Of a stretch of 64,000 nucleotides of DNA, positions 8,344 to 18,507 are shown one piece after another (the stretch's first letter is position 1; each line of letters opens with the position of its first letter). A program made the position numbers and the translations under genes. The notes beneath the pieces are model-generated. The model did not search any database and was not told the origin of the DNA. It saw only the letters and a program-made list of their open reading frames with translations. The stretch is from Bacteroidia bacterium (GTDB lineage: Bacteria; Bacteroidota; Bacteroidia; NS11-12g; UBA955), in assembly GCA_023653095.1 (NCBI GenBank), contig JAMNXP010000005.1:58048-122047 (forward strand), written 5' to 3'.

Positions 8344-9429
8344 ATGAAAAAACACTCCATGCTTTGGCTGTTGTTTGGTTTGGTGAGCGTCGCAAAAGGC
8401 CAAATCACCATCTCAAAATCCTCCATGCCAGTCGCTGGAGATACCATTCGTTTTTCTACGGCCTTGGCAACAGATTTACCTGTTGGGTGGTTGAAAAAAG
8501 GAGCTAGTCAATCTTGGGACTTTTCTAAACTAGAGGCTCAAACTTCAGAGTTAAGACAATATCAGAGCGCAGCGAAAACCCCTTATGCTTTCTATTTCTT
8601 AGGGCAAACGGGTTTGAAAACAGCTGATACCATTGGTGGAGGTCCCATTACATTTACCAATGTCTACTCGTTTTATACTGCGTCAAATTCTGTATTTAAA
8701 GCAGAAGGATTGGGTTATTCATACACGGGTATTCCTTTGGCGAGCATGTATGAAGACGAAGATGAAATTTACCAATTTCCATTGCAGTACAACGACTCAG
8801 ATGTAAGTACTTACAAATTTACGTTTGCCATTCCGGGTCAACAACTGTTCAGTTTCAAACAAGCAGGTAAAAGAACCAATGTGGTTGATGCCTGGGGTAG
8901 TATCAAAACGCCTTATAAAGAATATACCGATGTTATACGGGTGAGAACATTTGTAGATGGAACAGATACCATAGAAACTCAATTTTTCAAACAGGGTCTC
9001 CCCCGCAAACAAATCATCTATCAATGGCTTGCAACTTCGGAAAAGATTCCTGTGATGGAAGTTTCTGGTCAGTTGAGTCCAACCAATCAGTTTGTGCCAA
9101 ACCAAGTGAGATTCAGAGATAAATATAACGGATTAAGTAGCGGTGGTGGATTTAATCCCTTGGGAGTTGAAGAATATACTTCAAAAACAATGGCGGTTCA
9201 TCCCAATCCGTCATCTGATAAAATTACTATTTCTTGTTTGGTGCCTACTTTTGTACCTTTTGTCGCTCCAGAGGAACTTTCAGTGTTTAACAGCATTGGA
9301 CAATCATTCATCTTGAAGAGATTGCCCATGACCGAAGAAAATTACAACTCGTATTCCATAGAAAATTTGCCTTCTGGACTTTACTGGATGCAAATTTGGG
9401 GTGGTGCGTTGCGATTTATAAAAGATTAA
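8344..9429 (+). CDS. Secreted protein with type IX secretion sorting domain
   Basis: This 361-residue exported protein has a signal peptide at residues 1-19 (ending VAKGQ) and a central domain I do not recognise, rich in Thr and aromatic residues. The C-terminal tail of about 80 residues has the form of a type A T9SS sorting domain: VHPNPSSDKITI, a middle strand around SVFNSIGQSF, then LPSGLYWMQI. The cargo would pass the outer membrane through the PorSS/T9SS machinery and be surface-bound or released. It sits 7 bp upstream of the transhydrogenase genes but has no evident functional link to them. Confidence 0.8.
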   Translation: MKKHSMLWLLFGLVSVAKGQITISKSSMPVAGDTIRFSTALATDLPVGWLKKGASQSWDFSKLEAQTSELRQYQSAAKTPYAFYFLGQTGLKTADTIGGGPITFTNVYSFYTASNSVFKAEGLGYSYTGIPLASMYEDEDEIYQFPLQYNDSDVSTYKFTFAIPGQQLFSFKQAGKRTNVVDAWGSIKTPYKEYTDVIRVRTFVDGTDTIETQFFKQGLPRKQIIYQWLATSEKIPVMEVSGQLSPTNQFVPNQVRFRDKYNGLSSGGGFNPLGVEEYTSKTMAVHPNPSSDKITISCLVPTFVPFVAPEELSVFNSIGQSFILKRLPMTEENYNSYSIENLPSGLYWMQIWGGALRFIKD

Positions 9430-9436
9430 TTTTTCA

Positions 9437-10519
9437 ATGATAATAGCAGTTTTTAAAGAAAAAAGAGTTGCCGAAAACAGAGTGTCAATGACACCTACAG
9501 TAGCGGCAAACTTATTAAAAATGGGTTTTGAGGTATGGGTTGAAAACGGTGCAGGTGCGTCTGCCCACTTTACCGATGAATCTTACATCTCAGTGGGTGC
9601 AAGTATCAAACCATTTAACGAACTTAAGTCGGCCGATGTGTACATTCAAATCAATGTACCAACCACCGAGATTTTAAATGAACTCCCAGACAATAAAATC
9701 TGGATTTCTAATGTATACCACCTCTCCAATACAAATTTGGTAGAACAGTTGAAGGCCAAAAAATGGTCTGTTTTCTCATTGGATGCCATTCCCCGAATTT
9801 CTCGGGCTCAATCTATGGACGTACTTTCTTCTCAAGCCAATTTAGCTGGTTACAGAGCTGTGATTGAAGGTGCCTACCATTTGGACAAGATTTTTCCTTT
9901 ATTGATGACAGCCGCTGGAACAGTAACACCAGCAAAAGTGTTGATTTTTGGTGTGGGTGTAGCGGGTTTACAAGCCATAGCCACTGCCAAGAGATTGGGA
10001 GCTGTCGTTGAGGCTACGGATGTCCGTCCCGAAACCAAAGAACAAGTTCAATCTTTGGGAGGAAAATTCATTGAAGTTAAAGGCGTTGAAGTAGGAAGTG
10101 AAGGCGGCTACGCAAAAGAAGCATCCGATGAATACAGAAAAGCTCAGCGCGAGGCTGTTAACAAATCATTGGCTCAAGCAGATTTGGTTATTACAACGGC
10201 CCTAGTCCCCGGTAAAAAAGCCCCAATTCTTATAGATGACGAGCAATTGGCTCTCATGAAAAACGGCAGTATCATTGTAGATATGGCTTCAGAACAGGGC
10301 GGAAACTGCGCTCAAACTAAGGCAAACGAAATTTACGTTCACAATGGTGTGAAAATCATTGGTTCCGTGAATTTGCCATCTAGCTTAAGTTCAAATGCTT
10401 CTGAACTTTTCGCTCGAAACATCTGGGAATTACTCAAACTAGTGGGACCTAAAGGAAATATAGAATTTAACCTTGAAGATGAAATTGTTCAAGGATGTTT
10501 AATCGCTCATCAATCTTAA
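9437..10519 (+). CDS. pntAA: NAD(P) transhydrogenase subunit alpha, part 1 (NAD-binding domain I)
   Basis: This 360-residue soluble domain I of the proton-translocating transhydrogenase passes hydride from NADH to NADP. It begins with IIAVFKEKRVAENRVSMTP and shows the alanine-dehydrogenase-like fold. The conserved RISRAQSMDVLSSQAN stretch and the dinucleotide motif FGVGVAGLQA follow. Splitting alpha into PntAA and PntAB is common in Bacteroidota and alphaproteobacteria. The three pnt genes follow with gaps of 4 and 3 bp, so they form one operon making a complete enzyme. Confidence 0.95.
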   Translation: MIIAVFKEKRVAENRVSMTPTVAANLLKMGFEVWVENGAGASAHFTDESYISVGASIKPFNELKSADVYIQINVPTTEILNELPDNKIWISNVYHLSNTNLVEQLKAKKWSVFSLDAIPRISRAQSMDVLSSQANLAGYRAVIEGAYHLDKIFPLLMTAAGTVTPAKVLIFGVGVAGLQAIATAKRLGAVVEATDVRPETKEQVQSLGGKFIEVKGVEVGSEGGYAKEASDEYRKAQREAVNKSLAQADLVITTALVPGKKAPILIDDEQLALMKNGSIIVDMASEQGGNCAQTKANEIYVHNGVKIIGSVNLPSSLSSNASELFARNIWELLKLVGPKGNIEFNLEDEIVQGCLIAHQS

Positions 10520-10523
10520 TCTT

Positions 10524-10838
10524 ATGAACAGTATTATTGAATTTATTGGACAAAATATCTCCTATATCTACCTCATTATTTTAATGGTTTTTGTAGGAAT
10601 TGAATTGATTTCTCATGTTCCTTCAGTTCTTCACACTCCTCTGATGAGCGGCGCAAACGCCATTCACGGTGTGGTATTGATTGGAGCTATCATTGTACTC
10701 GGACATTCAGCGTCTGACGATTATTTTTCATTAATCGTCGGATTTGTAGGTGTACTTGTTGGAACTCTTAATGTGATCGGTGGCTTTGTTGTGACTGATC
10801 GCATGTTGGAAATGTTTAAAAAGAAACCCAAAAAATAA
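10524..10838 (+). CDS. pntAB: NAD(P) transhydrogenase subunit alpha, part 2 (membrane)
   Basis: This 104-residue membrane subunit has three hydrophobic helices (about 14-34, 45-62 and 70-92). The signature HTPLMSGANAIHGVVLIGA, typical of PntA domain II, lies at about residues 37-56. Together with PntB it builds the proton channel. The basic C-terminus FKKKPKK is probably cytoplasmic. Confidence 0.95.
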   Translation: MNSIIEFIGQNISYIYLIILMVFVGIELISHVPSVLHTPLMSGANAIHGVVLIGAIIVLGHSASDDYFSLIVGFVGVLVGTLNVIGGFVVTDRMLEMFKKKPKK

Positions 10839-10841
10839 GCC

Positions 10842-12239
10842 ATGAATCACTTACAAGAAATTGCTTACCTCATCGGATCTGTTGGATTCGTGGTAGGATT
10901 AAAAATGATGGGTAAGGCCGATTCTGCCCGTAAAGGTAACTTGGTTGCTGCTTTTGGTATGGCAGTAGCCGTGATTGGCACATTGTTTATTGGCGAAAAT
11001 GGGTTCTATCTCATTCCAAATTTTGGGCTCATTATGGGTGCCATTCTTTTGGGAACCGTGGTTGGAACCTTGATGGCTAAGCGTGTTCAAATGACCGCTA
11101 TGCCCGAAATGGTTTCTCTGTTCAACGGAATGGGAGGTCTAGCAGCAGCGTTGATATCCATCATTGAATGGCAACATATTGAACCAGGAATCTCTTTGGG
11201 AAAGTTCATTCCCATCATTGCCGGTCTGATTATTGGTACCGTATCTTTCGTAGGAAGTATTGTTGCTTGGGGTAAATTGAATGGTAAAATTGGTGATTTC
11301 CGCTTCGCGGGACAACAGTACATCAATGCCATCGTATTGTTTGCGATCATTGGAGCAGCAGCTGTAACCTATTTAGAGGCTATTGTTAGTGGCGGACATG
11401 GATCTTTGCCATTCTTTTATCTTACCATGGGAGTAGCCATTGTTTATGGTTTGCTGTTTGTATTCCCTATTGGTGGAGCCGATATGCCTGTAGTGATTTC
11501 TTTGTTGAACTCTTTTACCGGTGTTGCGGCCGCCTGCGGCGGATTTTTGTACGAAAACAATGTCATGTTGATGGGCGGAGTTTTGGTTGGATCCGCAGGT
11601 ACTATCTTGACGGTGGTAATGTGTAAAGCCATGAACAGATCTTTGACCAATGTACTCATCGGTATGGCGGGTTCTAGCTCTGGTTCTTCTGGTGCAGCAG
11701 TTACTGGAAGCGTACGTGAAGTTCAAGCTACTGACGTGGCTATCATGATGAAATACGCTCAAAAAGTGGTGATAGTTCCAGGTTATGGTTTAGCGGTAGC
11801 ACAAGCACAACACGTTTGTCACGAATTGGAAAATATCCTCCGTGAGGAAGGTGTGGATGTGAAATATGCCATTCACCCTGTTGCAGGACGTATGCCAGGA
11901 CACATGAACGTGTTACTGGCTGAAAGTAACGTGGAGTATGACAAATTGATAGAAATGGAAGAGATCAATTCAGAGTTTGCCACCACCGATGTTGTTTTGG
12001 TTGTAGGTGCGAATGACGTAGTAAATCCAGCTGCGAAAAACGATCCTACCAGCCCAATTTACGGCATGCCTATATTAGATGTAGACAATTCAAAACAAGT
12101 AGTAGTACTAAAACGAAGCATGAAGTCAGGTTACGCGGGCATTGAAAATGCCCTGTTCTTTGACCCTAAATGTGGAATGTTGTTTGGCGATGCTAAAGAC
12201 AGCCTTCAAAAGTTAGTCAACGAAGTAAAGGCTTTGTAA
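10842..12239 (+). CDS. pntB: NAD(P) transhydrogenase subunit beta
   Basis: This 465-residue PntB has about nine transmembrane helices in residues 1-270 and the NADP-binding domain III from about residue 290. The channel region shows MPEMVSLFNGMGGLAAALIS. Domain III shows IVPGYGLAVAQAQH, HPVAGRMPGHMNVLLAE and VVGANDVVNPAA, followed by KRSMKSGYAGIEN. All regions of a complete beta subunit are present. Its stop codon directly abuts the stop codon of the convergent gene at 12240, leaving no room for a terminator between them. Confidence 0.95.
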   Translation: MNHLQEIAYLIGSVGFVVGLKMMGKADSARKGNLVAAFGMAVAVIGTLFIGENGFYLIPNFGLIMGAILLGTVVGTLMAKRVQMTAMPEMVSLFNGMGGLAAALISIIEWQHIEPGISLGKFIPIIAGLIIGTVSFVGSIVAWGKLNGKIGDFRFAGQQYINAIVLFAIIGAAAVTYLEAIVSGGHGSLPFFYLTMGVAIVYGLLFVFPIGGADMPVVISLLNSFTGVAAACGGFLYENNVMLMGGVLVGSAGTILTVVMCKAMNRSLTNVLIGMAGSSSGSSGAAVTGSVREVQATDVAIMMKYAQKVVIVPGYGLAVAQAQHVCHELENILREEGVDVKYAIHPVAGRMPGHMNVLLAESNVEYDKLIEMEEINSEFATTDVVLVVGANDVVNPAAKNDPTSPIYGMPILDVDNSKQVVVLKRSMKSGYAGIENALFFDPKCGMLFGDAKDSLQKLVNEVKAL

Positions 12240-14234
12240 TCAATCGATACTGAAGAGTTCATCCAGTAATTCTTCTACTTGTTCCCACGTTTGAACAGGT
12301 TCAAAACAGCGGTCACCAGAGCAGATGTAATGTCCCTCTTGGCCGCTGTTTTCTTTTGTAATGCTCATCCAAGATGGGTAATGGGCAAACTTTTGATTTT
12401 CGGGTGTTGGAAGATTCCCTCTAATGATGATGTGCGCATCTCCGTAGGTTAACATATTGTGTAATCTCGCCCAACCGCTGTACCAACCAGGAAACTTTTC
12501 AATGTGCTGAGCCATAGGCTTAATCAGGGTATCAAAAATTCCTTTGTATTCAAGGTTTGAAGTATGGCTAAACAAGAAATACAAAACTTCGGACATCAAC
12601 GTATTGCTACCTGGAATGACATCATCAGTAGAATCAGATTTTTTGATGATCAAATTTTCTGCTTCCGAAGATGTGAAACTGAATGTACCTTGATCTTTAT
12701 TATAAAACAATGCAACTGCACGGTCAGCCAGTTCTTTGGCGATGGTTAACCATTTTACGTCAAGGGTGGTTTTATACAGTTCAATAAATCCTAACGATAC
12801 CGATGCATAATCCTCCAAAAAGCCTTCTGTATAGGTTTCGCCTTGAGCGTGAATGCGATAAATGATGTTGTCTTTGATGAGGGTATCCTTGATCCAGCTA
12901 CCCAATTCAATGGCTTCTTGAATGTATTGCGCGTTCAAGAATTTACCCGCTTGACAAAGTCCCTTTAGCATCAAACCATTCCAAGAGGCAATGATTTTAT
13001 AGTCTAATGAGGGTCTGTTTCTAGTGGCCTGAGCATTGAATAATTTACCCAGCACCGAAAACTTCAGTGTGTGAAATTCTTCCGCCGTAATTTTTACATC
13101 CTCAAGTACTTGCAAAGGAGCCTTATTCACGTGAATGATATTCAGCTCGTGCTCCCAATTGCCGTCCTCCCTAATATCAGACCAATGCGTGAGCCATTCC
13201 AATTCTTTCGCGTTGAGAATTTCTTTTAATTCTTGGGACGTAAAAGTGTAGTATCTTCCTTCAATTCCATCAGAATCGGCATCCAACCCGGAGTAAAATC
13301 CGCCTTGAAGATTTTTCAGCTCGCGAATGCAAAAATCGATGGTTTGTTCAGCCACTTGTTTGAAAATATCGGCTTGACTCCAAGCAAATGCCCTAGAATA
13401 TAATCCAATCAACTGAGCATTGTCATAGAGCATCTTCTCAAAGTGGGGCGCAAACCATTTTGCATCGGTGCTGTATCGGTAAAAGCCTCCTCTAACATGA
13501 TCATAAATGCCGCCATTGGCCATTTTGAGTAAGCTTAGTTGCAAATAATCTTTGGCGGTAGGATCATTCGATGCCAAAAAATAATCAAACGTATATTCAA
13601 ACTGTATGGGAACTGGGAATTTGGGAGCACGTTTTTTCGCACCTTCTTCCCAATCAATGTCTTCTGCGTATTTTGCAAAAATTTCACCCGCCATCATTTT
13701 GGAAATGTGCAAATCTCCCAAAACTTTGGGTTGAGCATTCATCTTATTCAATTCCTCCATGAACTTATCGGCATATTCCAAGAACTTGTCAGGATCGCTT
13801 TGGTACTGAGTAGATAATTGTAAGACAATCTGTTGCCATTGTGGTTTTTGGAAATAGGTACCCGCGTATATGGGCCGTCCGTCAGGGAGACAAATAACAT
13901 TTAGTGGCCATCCCCCTCTGCCCGTCATCAATTGGCAAGCATCCATATAGACCATGTCAATGTCGGGTCGTTCCTCTCGGTCAACTTTGATGTTTATCAG
14001 GGCCAAATTCATGATTTCGGCGGTTTGATGATCTTCGAAACTTTCTCGTTCCATCACATGACACCAATGACAGGTGCTATAGCCAATACTCACCAGAACC
14101 AATTTGTTCTGGCTTTTTGCCTGTGTCCATGCACTTTCAGCCCAGGGTTGCCATTCAACTGGATTGTATGCGTGTTGTTGGAGGTAGGGGCTTTTACAAG
14201 CAATTAAAGCGTTCGGTGGATTATTGGAATTCAT
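12240..14234 (-). CDS. Thioredoxin-domain protein of the YyaL / SPATA20 family (DUF255)
   Basis: Starting at [10 protein letters not shown] (14234) gives 664 residues, the usual size for this family. The extra 49 N-terminal residues in the ORF track run into the divergent gene and look non-coding. The N-terminal thioredoxin-like domain has [12 protein letters not shown] and the CxxC-type site [15 protein letters not shown]. The rest is an alpha/alpha toroid resembling N-acylglucosamine epimerase, with [14 protein letters not shown] and [12 protein letters not shown]. The cellular role of the family is poorly defined. The divergent gene starts 22 bp away. Confidence 0.9.
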   Translation of the reverse strand: MNSNNPPNALIACKSPYLQQHAYNPVEWQPWAESAWTQAKSQNKLVLVSIGYSTCHWCHVMERESFEDHQTAEIMNLALINIKVDREERPDIDMVYMDACQLMTGRGGWPLNVICLPDGRPIYAGTYFQKPQWQQIVLQLSTQYQSDPDKFLEYADKFMEELNKMNAQPKVLGDLHISKMMAGEIFAKYAEDIDWEEGAKKRAPKFPVPIQFEYTFDYFLASNDPTAKDYLQLSLLKMANGGIYDHVRGGFYRYSTDAKWFAPHFEKMLYDNAQLIGLYSRAFAWSQADIFKQVAEQTIDFCIRELKNLQGGFYSGLDADSDGIEGRYYTFTSQELKEILNAKELEWLTHWSDIREDGNWEHELNIIHVNKAPLQVLEDVKITAEEFHTLKFSVLGKLFNAQATRNRPSLDYKIIASWNGLMLKGLCQAGKFLNAQYIQEAIELGSWIKDTLIKDNIIYRIHAQGETYTEGFLEDYASVSLGFIELYKTTLDVKWLTIAKELADRAVALFYNKDQGTFSFTSSEAENLIIKKSDSTDDVIPGSNTLMSEVLYFLFSHTSNLEYKGIFDTLIKPMAQHIEKFPGWYSGWARLHNMLTYGDAHIIIRGNLPTPENQKFAHYPSWMSITKENSGQEGHYICSGDRCFEPVQTWEQVEELLDELFSID

Positions 14235-14256
14235 GGGAATGTTGTAGTTTAGCGGT

Positions 14257-14802
14257 ATGCCAAAGCGCATACAGTTCAAAGTTCGGAAGGTTTGGTTGAT
14301 TTTAGTCGTTTTTCTAGCGTCTTTTGTTGGGTCTTCATCGGCAAAATTTGCAAATCCCAAAGATTCTTCATTATTCCCCAATCCTAAAGCTTTTTACTCT
14401 ATTTCTCAAAGCATTGATAGTCTGATGCTTTGGTGCTTCGATAAGAAGGCCCCACTCGGATTCGGCCTCATGCCCGAGTCTGACTTTTTAATTATGGTTC
14501 GTATGGTAGATACCATCACTCCCGAAGTGATTGTTCACGGCCAGTACATGAATTATCGTTACCGCTTTCTCAACGGAATCAAACAAATTCGAAAAAAAGC
14601 CTCCAAACAAGGACTTTTTTACAAACAGATGGAATTCAATTCCACCCAATACATTTCATACCAAAATCAAGGAATCTTACCCATCTGGCGCATTGAATTC
14701 AAACTCAAACGCCGAAAAGTCTCCTACAACATGCGTTTCGAACTCATTGAATGGAACGGCAATTGGTACGTTTCTGGGAGTCCGGAGTTATTGAGACTTT
14801 AA
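14257..14802 (+). CDS. Hypothetical exported protein
   Basis: This 181-residue protein is of no family I recognise. The N-terminus ([29 protein letters not shown]) is a signal peptide or anchor. The mature part is basic and rich in Tyr, Phe and Lys, with probable beta strands near the end ([32 protein letters not shown]). That ending resembles small periplasmic domains that fold as antiparallel sheets. It is divergent from the YyaL-type gene, and a short-repeat tract follows its stop codon. Confidence 0.6.
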   Translation: MPKRIQFKVRKVWLILVVFLASFVGSSSAKFANPKDSSLFPNPKAFYSISQSIDSLMLWCFDKKAPLGFGLMPESDFLIMVRMVDTITPEVIVHGQYMNYRYRFLNGIKQIRKKASKQGLFYKQMEFNSTQYISYQNQGILPIWRIEFKLKRRKVSYNMRFELIEWNGNWYVSGSPELLRL

Positions 14803-14805
14803 GAC

Positions 14806-14936
14806 TCACGCTGCGCTAGGACTTGCGCTTTGCGCTGCTTGGCACCTTCGGTGCCGCTTGGCGGCAGTGCCATGGCTGACTGCTGATCGCTGATGGCTGA
14901 CGGCCAACGGCTGATAGCTGATCACTGATCAGCGGT
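14806..14936. repeat. Interspersed short-repeat tract (GCTGAT-type heptamers plus a GC-rich hairpin unit)
   Basis: This non-coding tract holds a unit of about 45 bp (cgctgcgctaggacttgcg and onward, including the perfect hairpin GGCACCTTCGGTGCC at 14841-14855). It then has a run of degenerate GGCTGAT/GCTGATC heptamers. The 45-bp unit recurs in reverse orientation at about 38735-38785. No gene is visible. Confidence 0.8.
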
Positions 14937-15688
14937 CACCTCTCCCTAAACCCAATCATTTTCTCAATTTTTATTTCAATCTCGTCATCGAGGGCGGGGA
15001 AGAGGTCACGAGAGATAATGGCTTCGAGGTAATCAATGGGTACGGCGAATGTTGAAAGTGATGATTTACTCGAATGATTTGGAATGATGTAAGCCACGCC
15101 ACGGTCAACGCCCACGGTATCTACGATGGCTTTAAAGAAATAATCGGGTACGGTGACAGCGTTGCGCACGCCAATGTGACGCTTCAAAGTGTCCCCCAAA
15201 AGTGGACCCGTACAAATGAATAGGTGTGAGCCTGAACGAGCCCAGTCGCGAACTTTTTCTTCGAGAACTTTCCAAATGCCTCTGTTGAATCCAGGCACTT
15301 GTGGTGAAATATTGCTCATATAAAAGCTTTCGCGCATGGCGTCATCGTCCCAAAGCATATCAGCAGCCGGTACAAGATGCCCGCGATCGTAGCCCGATTT
15401 GGTGTAATCTGCGCTGAGGCAAGTGGGGGGCTTCACCATAGGGTCTTGGGTAAAACGGTTGTTTCTTTCAGTCACAGCTACCAATCGCTGATTGAAAAGT
15501 TCGTACGCCACCCAATTGGGCTGGTGGTGTTGATGATTGTAAGAAGTGGCGTAGCCCGTGTGCTGAATGATTTTTTCGTTGGGCCCGCGCTGGGGGATTT
15601 CTAATCGGGAAGTTTTAGGCTTGGGTTGAGCTGCTGTAGAGAATAATAGCAACGCAACGGAAACAAAGAATATTCCCGAGTTTTTCAT
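14936..15688 (-). CDS. Secreted DNA/RNA non-specific endonuclease (NUC1 / Serratia nuclease family)
   Basis: This 250-residue protein has a signal peptide at residues 1-20 (ending STAAQ). The beta-beta-alpha-metal nuclease motif DRGHLVPAADM is near residue 101, the active-site His signature of the NUC1 family. Other family landmarks are YMSNISPQVPGFNRGIWKVLE, carrying the metal-binding Asn, and FFKAIVD. The product would cut extracellular or periplasmic nucleic acid. It starts 2 bp after pyrD on the same strand, so it may be co-transcribed with the pyrimidine and purine genes, which would fit nucleotide scavenging (inference). Confidence 0.9.
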   Translation of the reverse strand: MKNSGIFFVSVALLLFSTAAQPKPKTSRLEIPQRGPNEKIIQHTGYATSYNHQHHQPNWVAYELFNQRLVAVTERNNRFTQDPMVKPPTCLSADYTKSGYDRGHLVPAADMLWDDDAMRESFYMSNISPQVPGFNRGIWKVLEEKVRDWARSGSHLFICTGPLLGDTLKRHIGVRNAVTVPDYFFKAIVDTVGVDRGVAYIIPNHSSKSSLSTFAVPIDYLEAIISRDLFPALDDEIEIKIEKMIGFRER

Positions 15689-15690
15689 AG

Positions 15691-16719
15691 CTAATTTTCG
15701 TATTGAATGTCTCTCAAGATATTGCGAACAATTCGAGGACCTTGGTAAATAAAGCCCGTGTAAACTTGGAGTAAGCTGGCTCCGCGCATGAGTTTTTCGG
15801 TGGCGTCTTCGCCGTTGAAAATTCCGCCAACACCAATGAGAGGTATTTTGCTTCCAAGTTCTATGCTCAAACTAGCAAGAATGGCATTGCTGGCTTCGAA
15901 CAAAGGCAAACCGCTCAATCCGCCAGCGCCAATTTTCTCGAGTTCATCAGAATTGGTGTTCAATCCATCTCTGGAAATCGTGGTATTGGTTGCGATAACA
16001 CCTTGAACATTGAGTTTTTTAATCACAGCTACCAATTTTTTCAATCCGCTCAACTGAAAGTCAGGGGCAATTTTGATGAAAATGGGCTTGAAAGCACTAC
16101 GTTGAGATCTGATGGTATTGAGTTTTTCAAAGAGAGGAACCAAGAAAGTTTCCGTTTGTAAATCTCTTAGTCCAGGTGTGTTGGGACTAGAAACGTTGAC
16201 TGTGATGTAGTCTACGTGGTCGTAAATTTTTTCAAAACAAATGATGTAATCGTCTTCGGCAAATTCGTTGGGAGTTTCTTTGTTCTTGCCAATGTTTCCT
16301 CCTACTATGATTCCTTGGGGACGTTTTTTCAAGCGCTCAACCATGGAATCAATTCCTTGGTTATTGAAGCCCATCCTGTTGATGATGGCTTGGTCTTGAA
16401 CCAAACGAAACAATCGGGGTTTGGGATTTCCGGGTTGTCCAACGGGAGTTACTGTTCCCACTTCAACGTGTCCAAAACCCAAGTCCTTCCAGAGGTTTAA
16501 ATGTTTAGCGTCTTTATCAAAACCTGCAGCAAGTCCTACGATATTTGGAAAAGTAATGCCCGCAAATTCAACGGGTTTATTTCCTACTGGTTTGACGTAA
16601 CTGCGCATCAGACTGTTTAGAATAGGAATGCGAAAAGCAGCTTCCATTAGACTGAGAGCCACTTCGTGTGCCCTCTCGGGGGACATGAGAAATAAAATGA
16701 AACGAACTATCTGATACAT
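15691..16719 (-). CDS. pyrD: Quinone-dependent dihydroorotate dehydrogenase (class 2)
   Basis: This 342-residue enzyme catalyses the quinone-linked oxidation of dihydroorotate in pyrimidine synthesis. The hydrophobic N-terminal helices (MYQIVRFILFLMSPERAHEVAL) are the class 2 membrane-docking region. The FMN barrel shows GLAAGFDKDAKH, VEVGTVTPVGQPGNPKPRLFR, NRMGFNN, the catalytic-serine stretch VNVSSPNTPGLR, KIAPD, and the phosphate site GVGGI. It lies between purH and the nuclease gene on the same strand. Confidence 0.95.
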   Translation of the reverse strand: MYQIVRFILFLMSPERAHEVALSLMEAAFRIPILNSLMRSYVKPVGNKPVEFAGITFPNIVGLAAGFDKDAKHLNLWKDLGFGHVEVGTVTPVGQPGNPKPRLFRLVQDQAIINRMGFNNQGIDSMVERLKKRPQGIIVGGNIGKNKETPNEFAEDDYIICFEKIYDHVDYITVNVSSPNTPGLRDLQTETFLVPLFEKLNTIRSQRSAFKPIFIKIAPDFQLSGLKKLVAVIKKLNVQGVIATNTTISRDGLNTNSDELEKIGAGGLSGLPLFEASNAILASLSIELGSKIPLIGVGGIFNGEDATEKLMRGASLLQVYTGFIYQGPRIVRNILRDIQYEN

Positions 16720-16758
16720 GAGTGTAAATCTACTTTGCTAAAATTATGCCAAAGTTGA

Positions 16759-18258
16759 TTAATGTTTAAAATGTCTGATGCCTGTAGTGACCATGGCCAT
16801 ATTGTGGTCATTGCAGTAATTGATGCTCTCTTGATCTTTGATGGATCCACCGGGTTGAATAACGGCTGTTATTCCTGCTTTGTCGGCAATTTCCACGCAA
16901 TCAGGGAAGGGGAAAAACGCGTCGCTCGCCATTACTGCACCTTTTAAATCAAAGCCAAATTTATTTGCCTTGTCAATGGCTTGAACCAATGCATCAACAC
17001 GGCTGGTCTGCCCTGTTCCGCTAGCAAGCAACTGTCCATTCTTAGTTAAAACAATGGTATTACTTTTGGTTTGCTTAACCAGCTTCACGGCAAATTCAAG
17101 GTCTTTATATTCTTGTTCTGTTGGTACAGTGTTTGTGACAACAGTCATATTGGCGCTTGTTTCGGTGGCGTTGTCACGTTCCTGCACCAAAGTTCCGTTT
17201 AATGCGGTTCTGTATATGGTTTGCTGAACCTGCTTAAGATCTTTAGAGCGGAGAATGATTCTATTGGTTTTGGCGCTTAATAGTTGCAAGGCTTCATCTG
17301 AATAAGATGGTGCGATCAGAACTTCAAAAAACAACCCATTTATTTGCTGAGCAGTCTCAGTATCAATGGCATGATTACACGCAAGAATACCACCAAAAGC
17401 ACTTACGGGGTCACAAGCCAAAGCATCTGTCCAACTTTGTAAAACCGTTGATCTTGTAGCAACTCCGCAAGCATTATTGTGTTTGATAATGACAAAGGTT
17501 GAACCTTCAGCCTCATTGAATTCATTCAATAAATTCACCGCGCTGTCAACATCTAATAGATTGTTGTAGCTTAATTCTTTGCCTTGAATTTTATCAAATA
17601 ACTCATCTAAATTACCTGTAAAATGGGCTTTTTGATGCGGATTTTCACCGTAGCGCAAGGGGGTAGTGGTATGTCCCGCAAACCAATCAGCGATTTGCCC
17701 GTCGTATTGAGCCGTAACTGCAAAGGCTTTACCAGCATATGATTTGCGTTGGTCATGACTTAAAGAACCGTTGCCATTTTGGAAATCTGACAAAAATTGT
17801 GTATATTCTCTTTTATCTGCTATGATGCAACAGTGAGCGTGATTCTTTGCCGCTGCGCGGATCAATGAAACACCCCCAATGTCAATTTTTTCAATGATTT
17901 CTTGTTCTGTTCCTCCGTCAGCTACGGTCTGTGCAAAAGGATATAAATCTACAATGACTAAATCGTACAAGGGTATCTCGTACTGAGATATTTCTTGCAT
18001 GTCAGATTGCAATTCTCTGCGAGCGAGAATTCCGCCAAATACTTTTGGGTGGAGTGTTTTTACGCGTCCACCTAGAATGCTAGGATAACCTGTTATGTCT
18101 TCAACGGCAACGCAGGGTAGTCCAAGATCTTCAATGAACTTTCTGGTTCCACCGGTGGAATAAAGGGTCACGTTTTGTTGATGCAGAGCCTTCACAATGG
18201 GCTCTAATCCGTCTTTGTAAAAAACTGAAATAAGTGCTGAACGAATAGGTGAATTCAC
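16759..18258 (-). CDS. purH: Bifunctional AICAR formyltransferase / IMP cyclohydrolase
   Basis: This 499-residue PurH carries out the last two steps of IMP synthesis. The N-terminal cyclohydrolase domain has LYSTGGT and GRVKTLHPKVFGGILARR. The formyltransferase domain has LRYGENPHQKA, the catalytic IKHNNACGVA, and the C-terminal MASDAFFPFPDCVEIA and IQPGGSIKDQESI. The start codon is GTG at 18258. The only ATG-like alternatives are inside the domain. A TAAATTCG box lies just upstream. Confidence 0.96.
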   Translation of the reverse strand: MNSPIRSALISVFYKDGLEPIVKALHQQNVTLYSTGGTRKFIEDLGLPCVAVEDITGYPSILGGRVKTLHPKVFGGILARRELQSDMQEISQYEIPLYDLVIVDLYPFAQTVADGGTEQEIIEKIDIGGVSLIRAAAKNHAHCCIIADKREYTQFLSDFQNGNGSLSHDQRKSYAGKAFAVTAQYDGQIADWFAGHTTTPLRYGENPHQKAHFTGNLDELFDKIQGKELSYNNLLDVDSAVNLLNEFNEAEGSTFVIIKHNNACGVATRSTVLQSWTDALACDPVSAFGGILACNHAIDTETAQQINGLFFEVLIAPSYSDEALQLLSAKTNRIILRSKDLKQVQQTIYRTALNGTLVQERDNATETSANMTVVTNTVPTEQEYKDLEFAVKLVKQTKSNTIVLTKNGQLLASGTGQTSRVDALVQAIDKANKFGFDLKGAVMASDAFFPFPDCVEIADKAGITAVIQPGGSIKDQESINYCNDHNMAMVTTGIRHFKH

Positions 18259-18262
18259 TCGG

Positions 18263-18270
18263 CGAATTTA
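18263..18270 (-). promoter_or_regulatory. Putative -7 promoter element for purH
   Basis: On the minus strand this reads TAAATTCG, one base from TAnnTTTG, 4 nt before the GTG start. It is the same TTCG variant as seen before the genes at 1515, 5106 and 36599. Confidence 0.4.
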
Positions 18271-18300
18271 CGAAATGCCAAGCCCTTAAAAGGTAAATGT

Positions 18301-18507
18301 TTACAACTTTTTGAGAACTTCGGGGTCTAAAGTCAAGCTACCAGCCCCATGTTTGGGTAGGTAAGGACAATGCCTGCATCCACTGCCGCAACACTGCTTT
18401 TTTTTAGCTAAAAAACGCTCAGTGAAAACGCAAAATCCGTTTTCCCAATAATAATCTTCGTGTTCTTTGGCTTTACTAAAAGTTCGTTTTACTCCTTCCC
18501 GTGACAT
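18301..18507 (-). CDS. Small Cys-rich protein, DUF5522-like
   Basis: This is a 68-residue protein with the compact cluster KKQCCGSGCRHCPYLP near residue 40, as in the short DUF5522 family found next to secA in Bacteroidota. Four cysteines in this spacing suggest a small metal site, but the function is unknown. It overlaps the 3' end of secA by 19 bp in another frame, so its translation is probably coupled to secA. Confidence 0.8.
   Translation of the reverse strand: MSREGVKRTFSKAKEHEDYYWENGFCVFTERFLAKKKQCCGSGCRHCPYLPKHGAGSLTLDPEVLKKL

Noticed and set aside
14841-14855. GGCACCTTCGGTGCC hairpin considered as a terminator for the gene at 14257
   Set aside because: There is no T run after it, and related sequence occurs in other repeat tracts, so it is part of the repeat unit.
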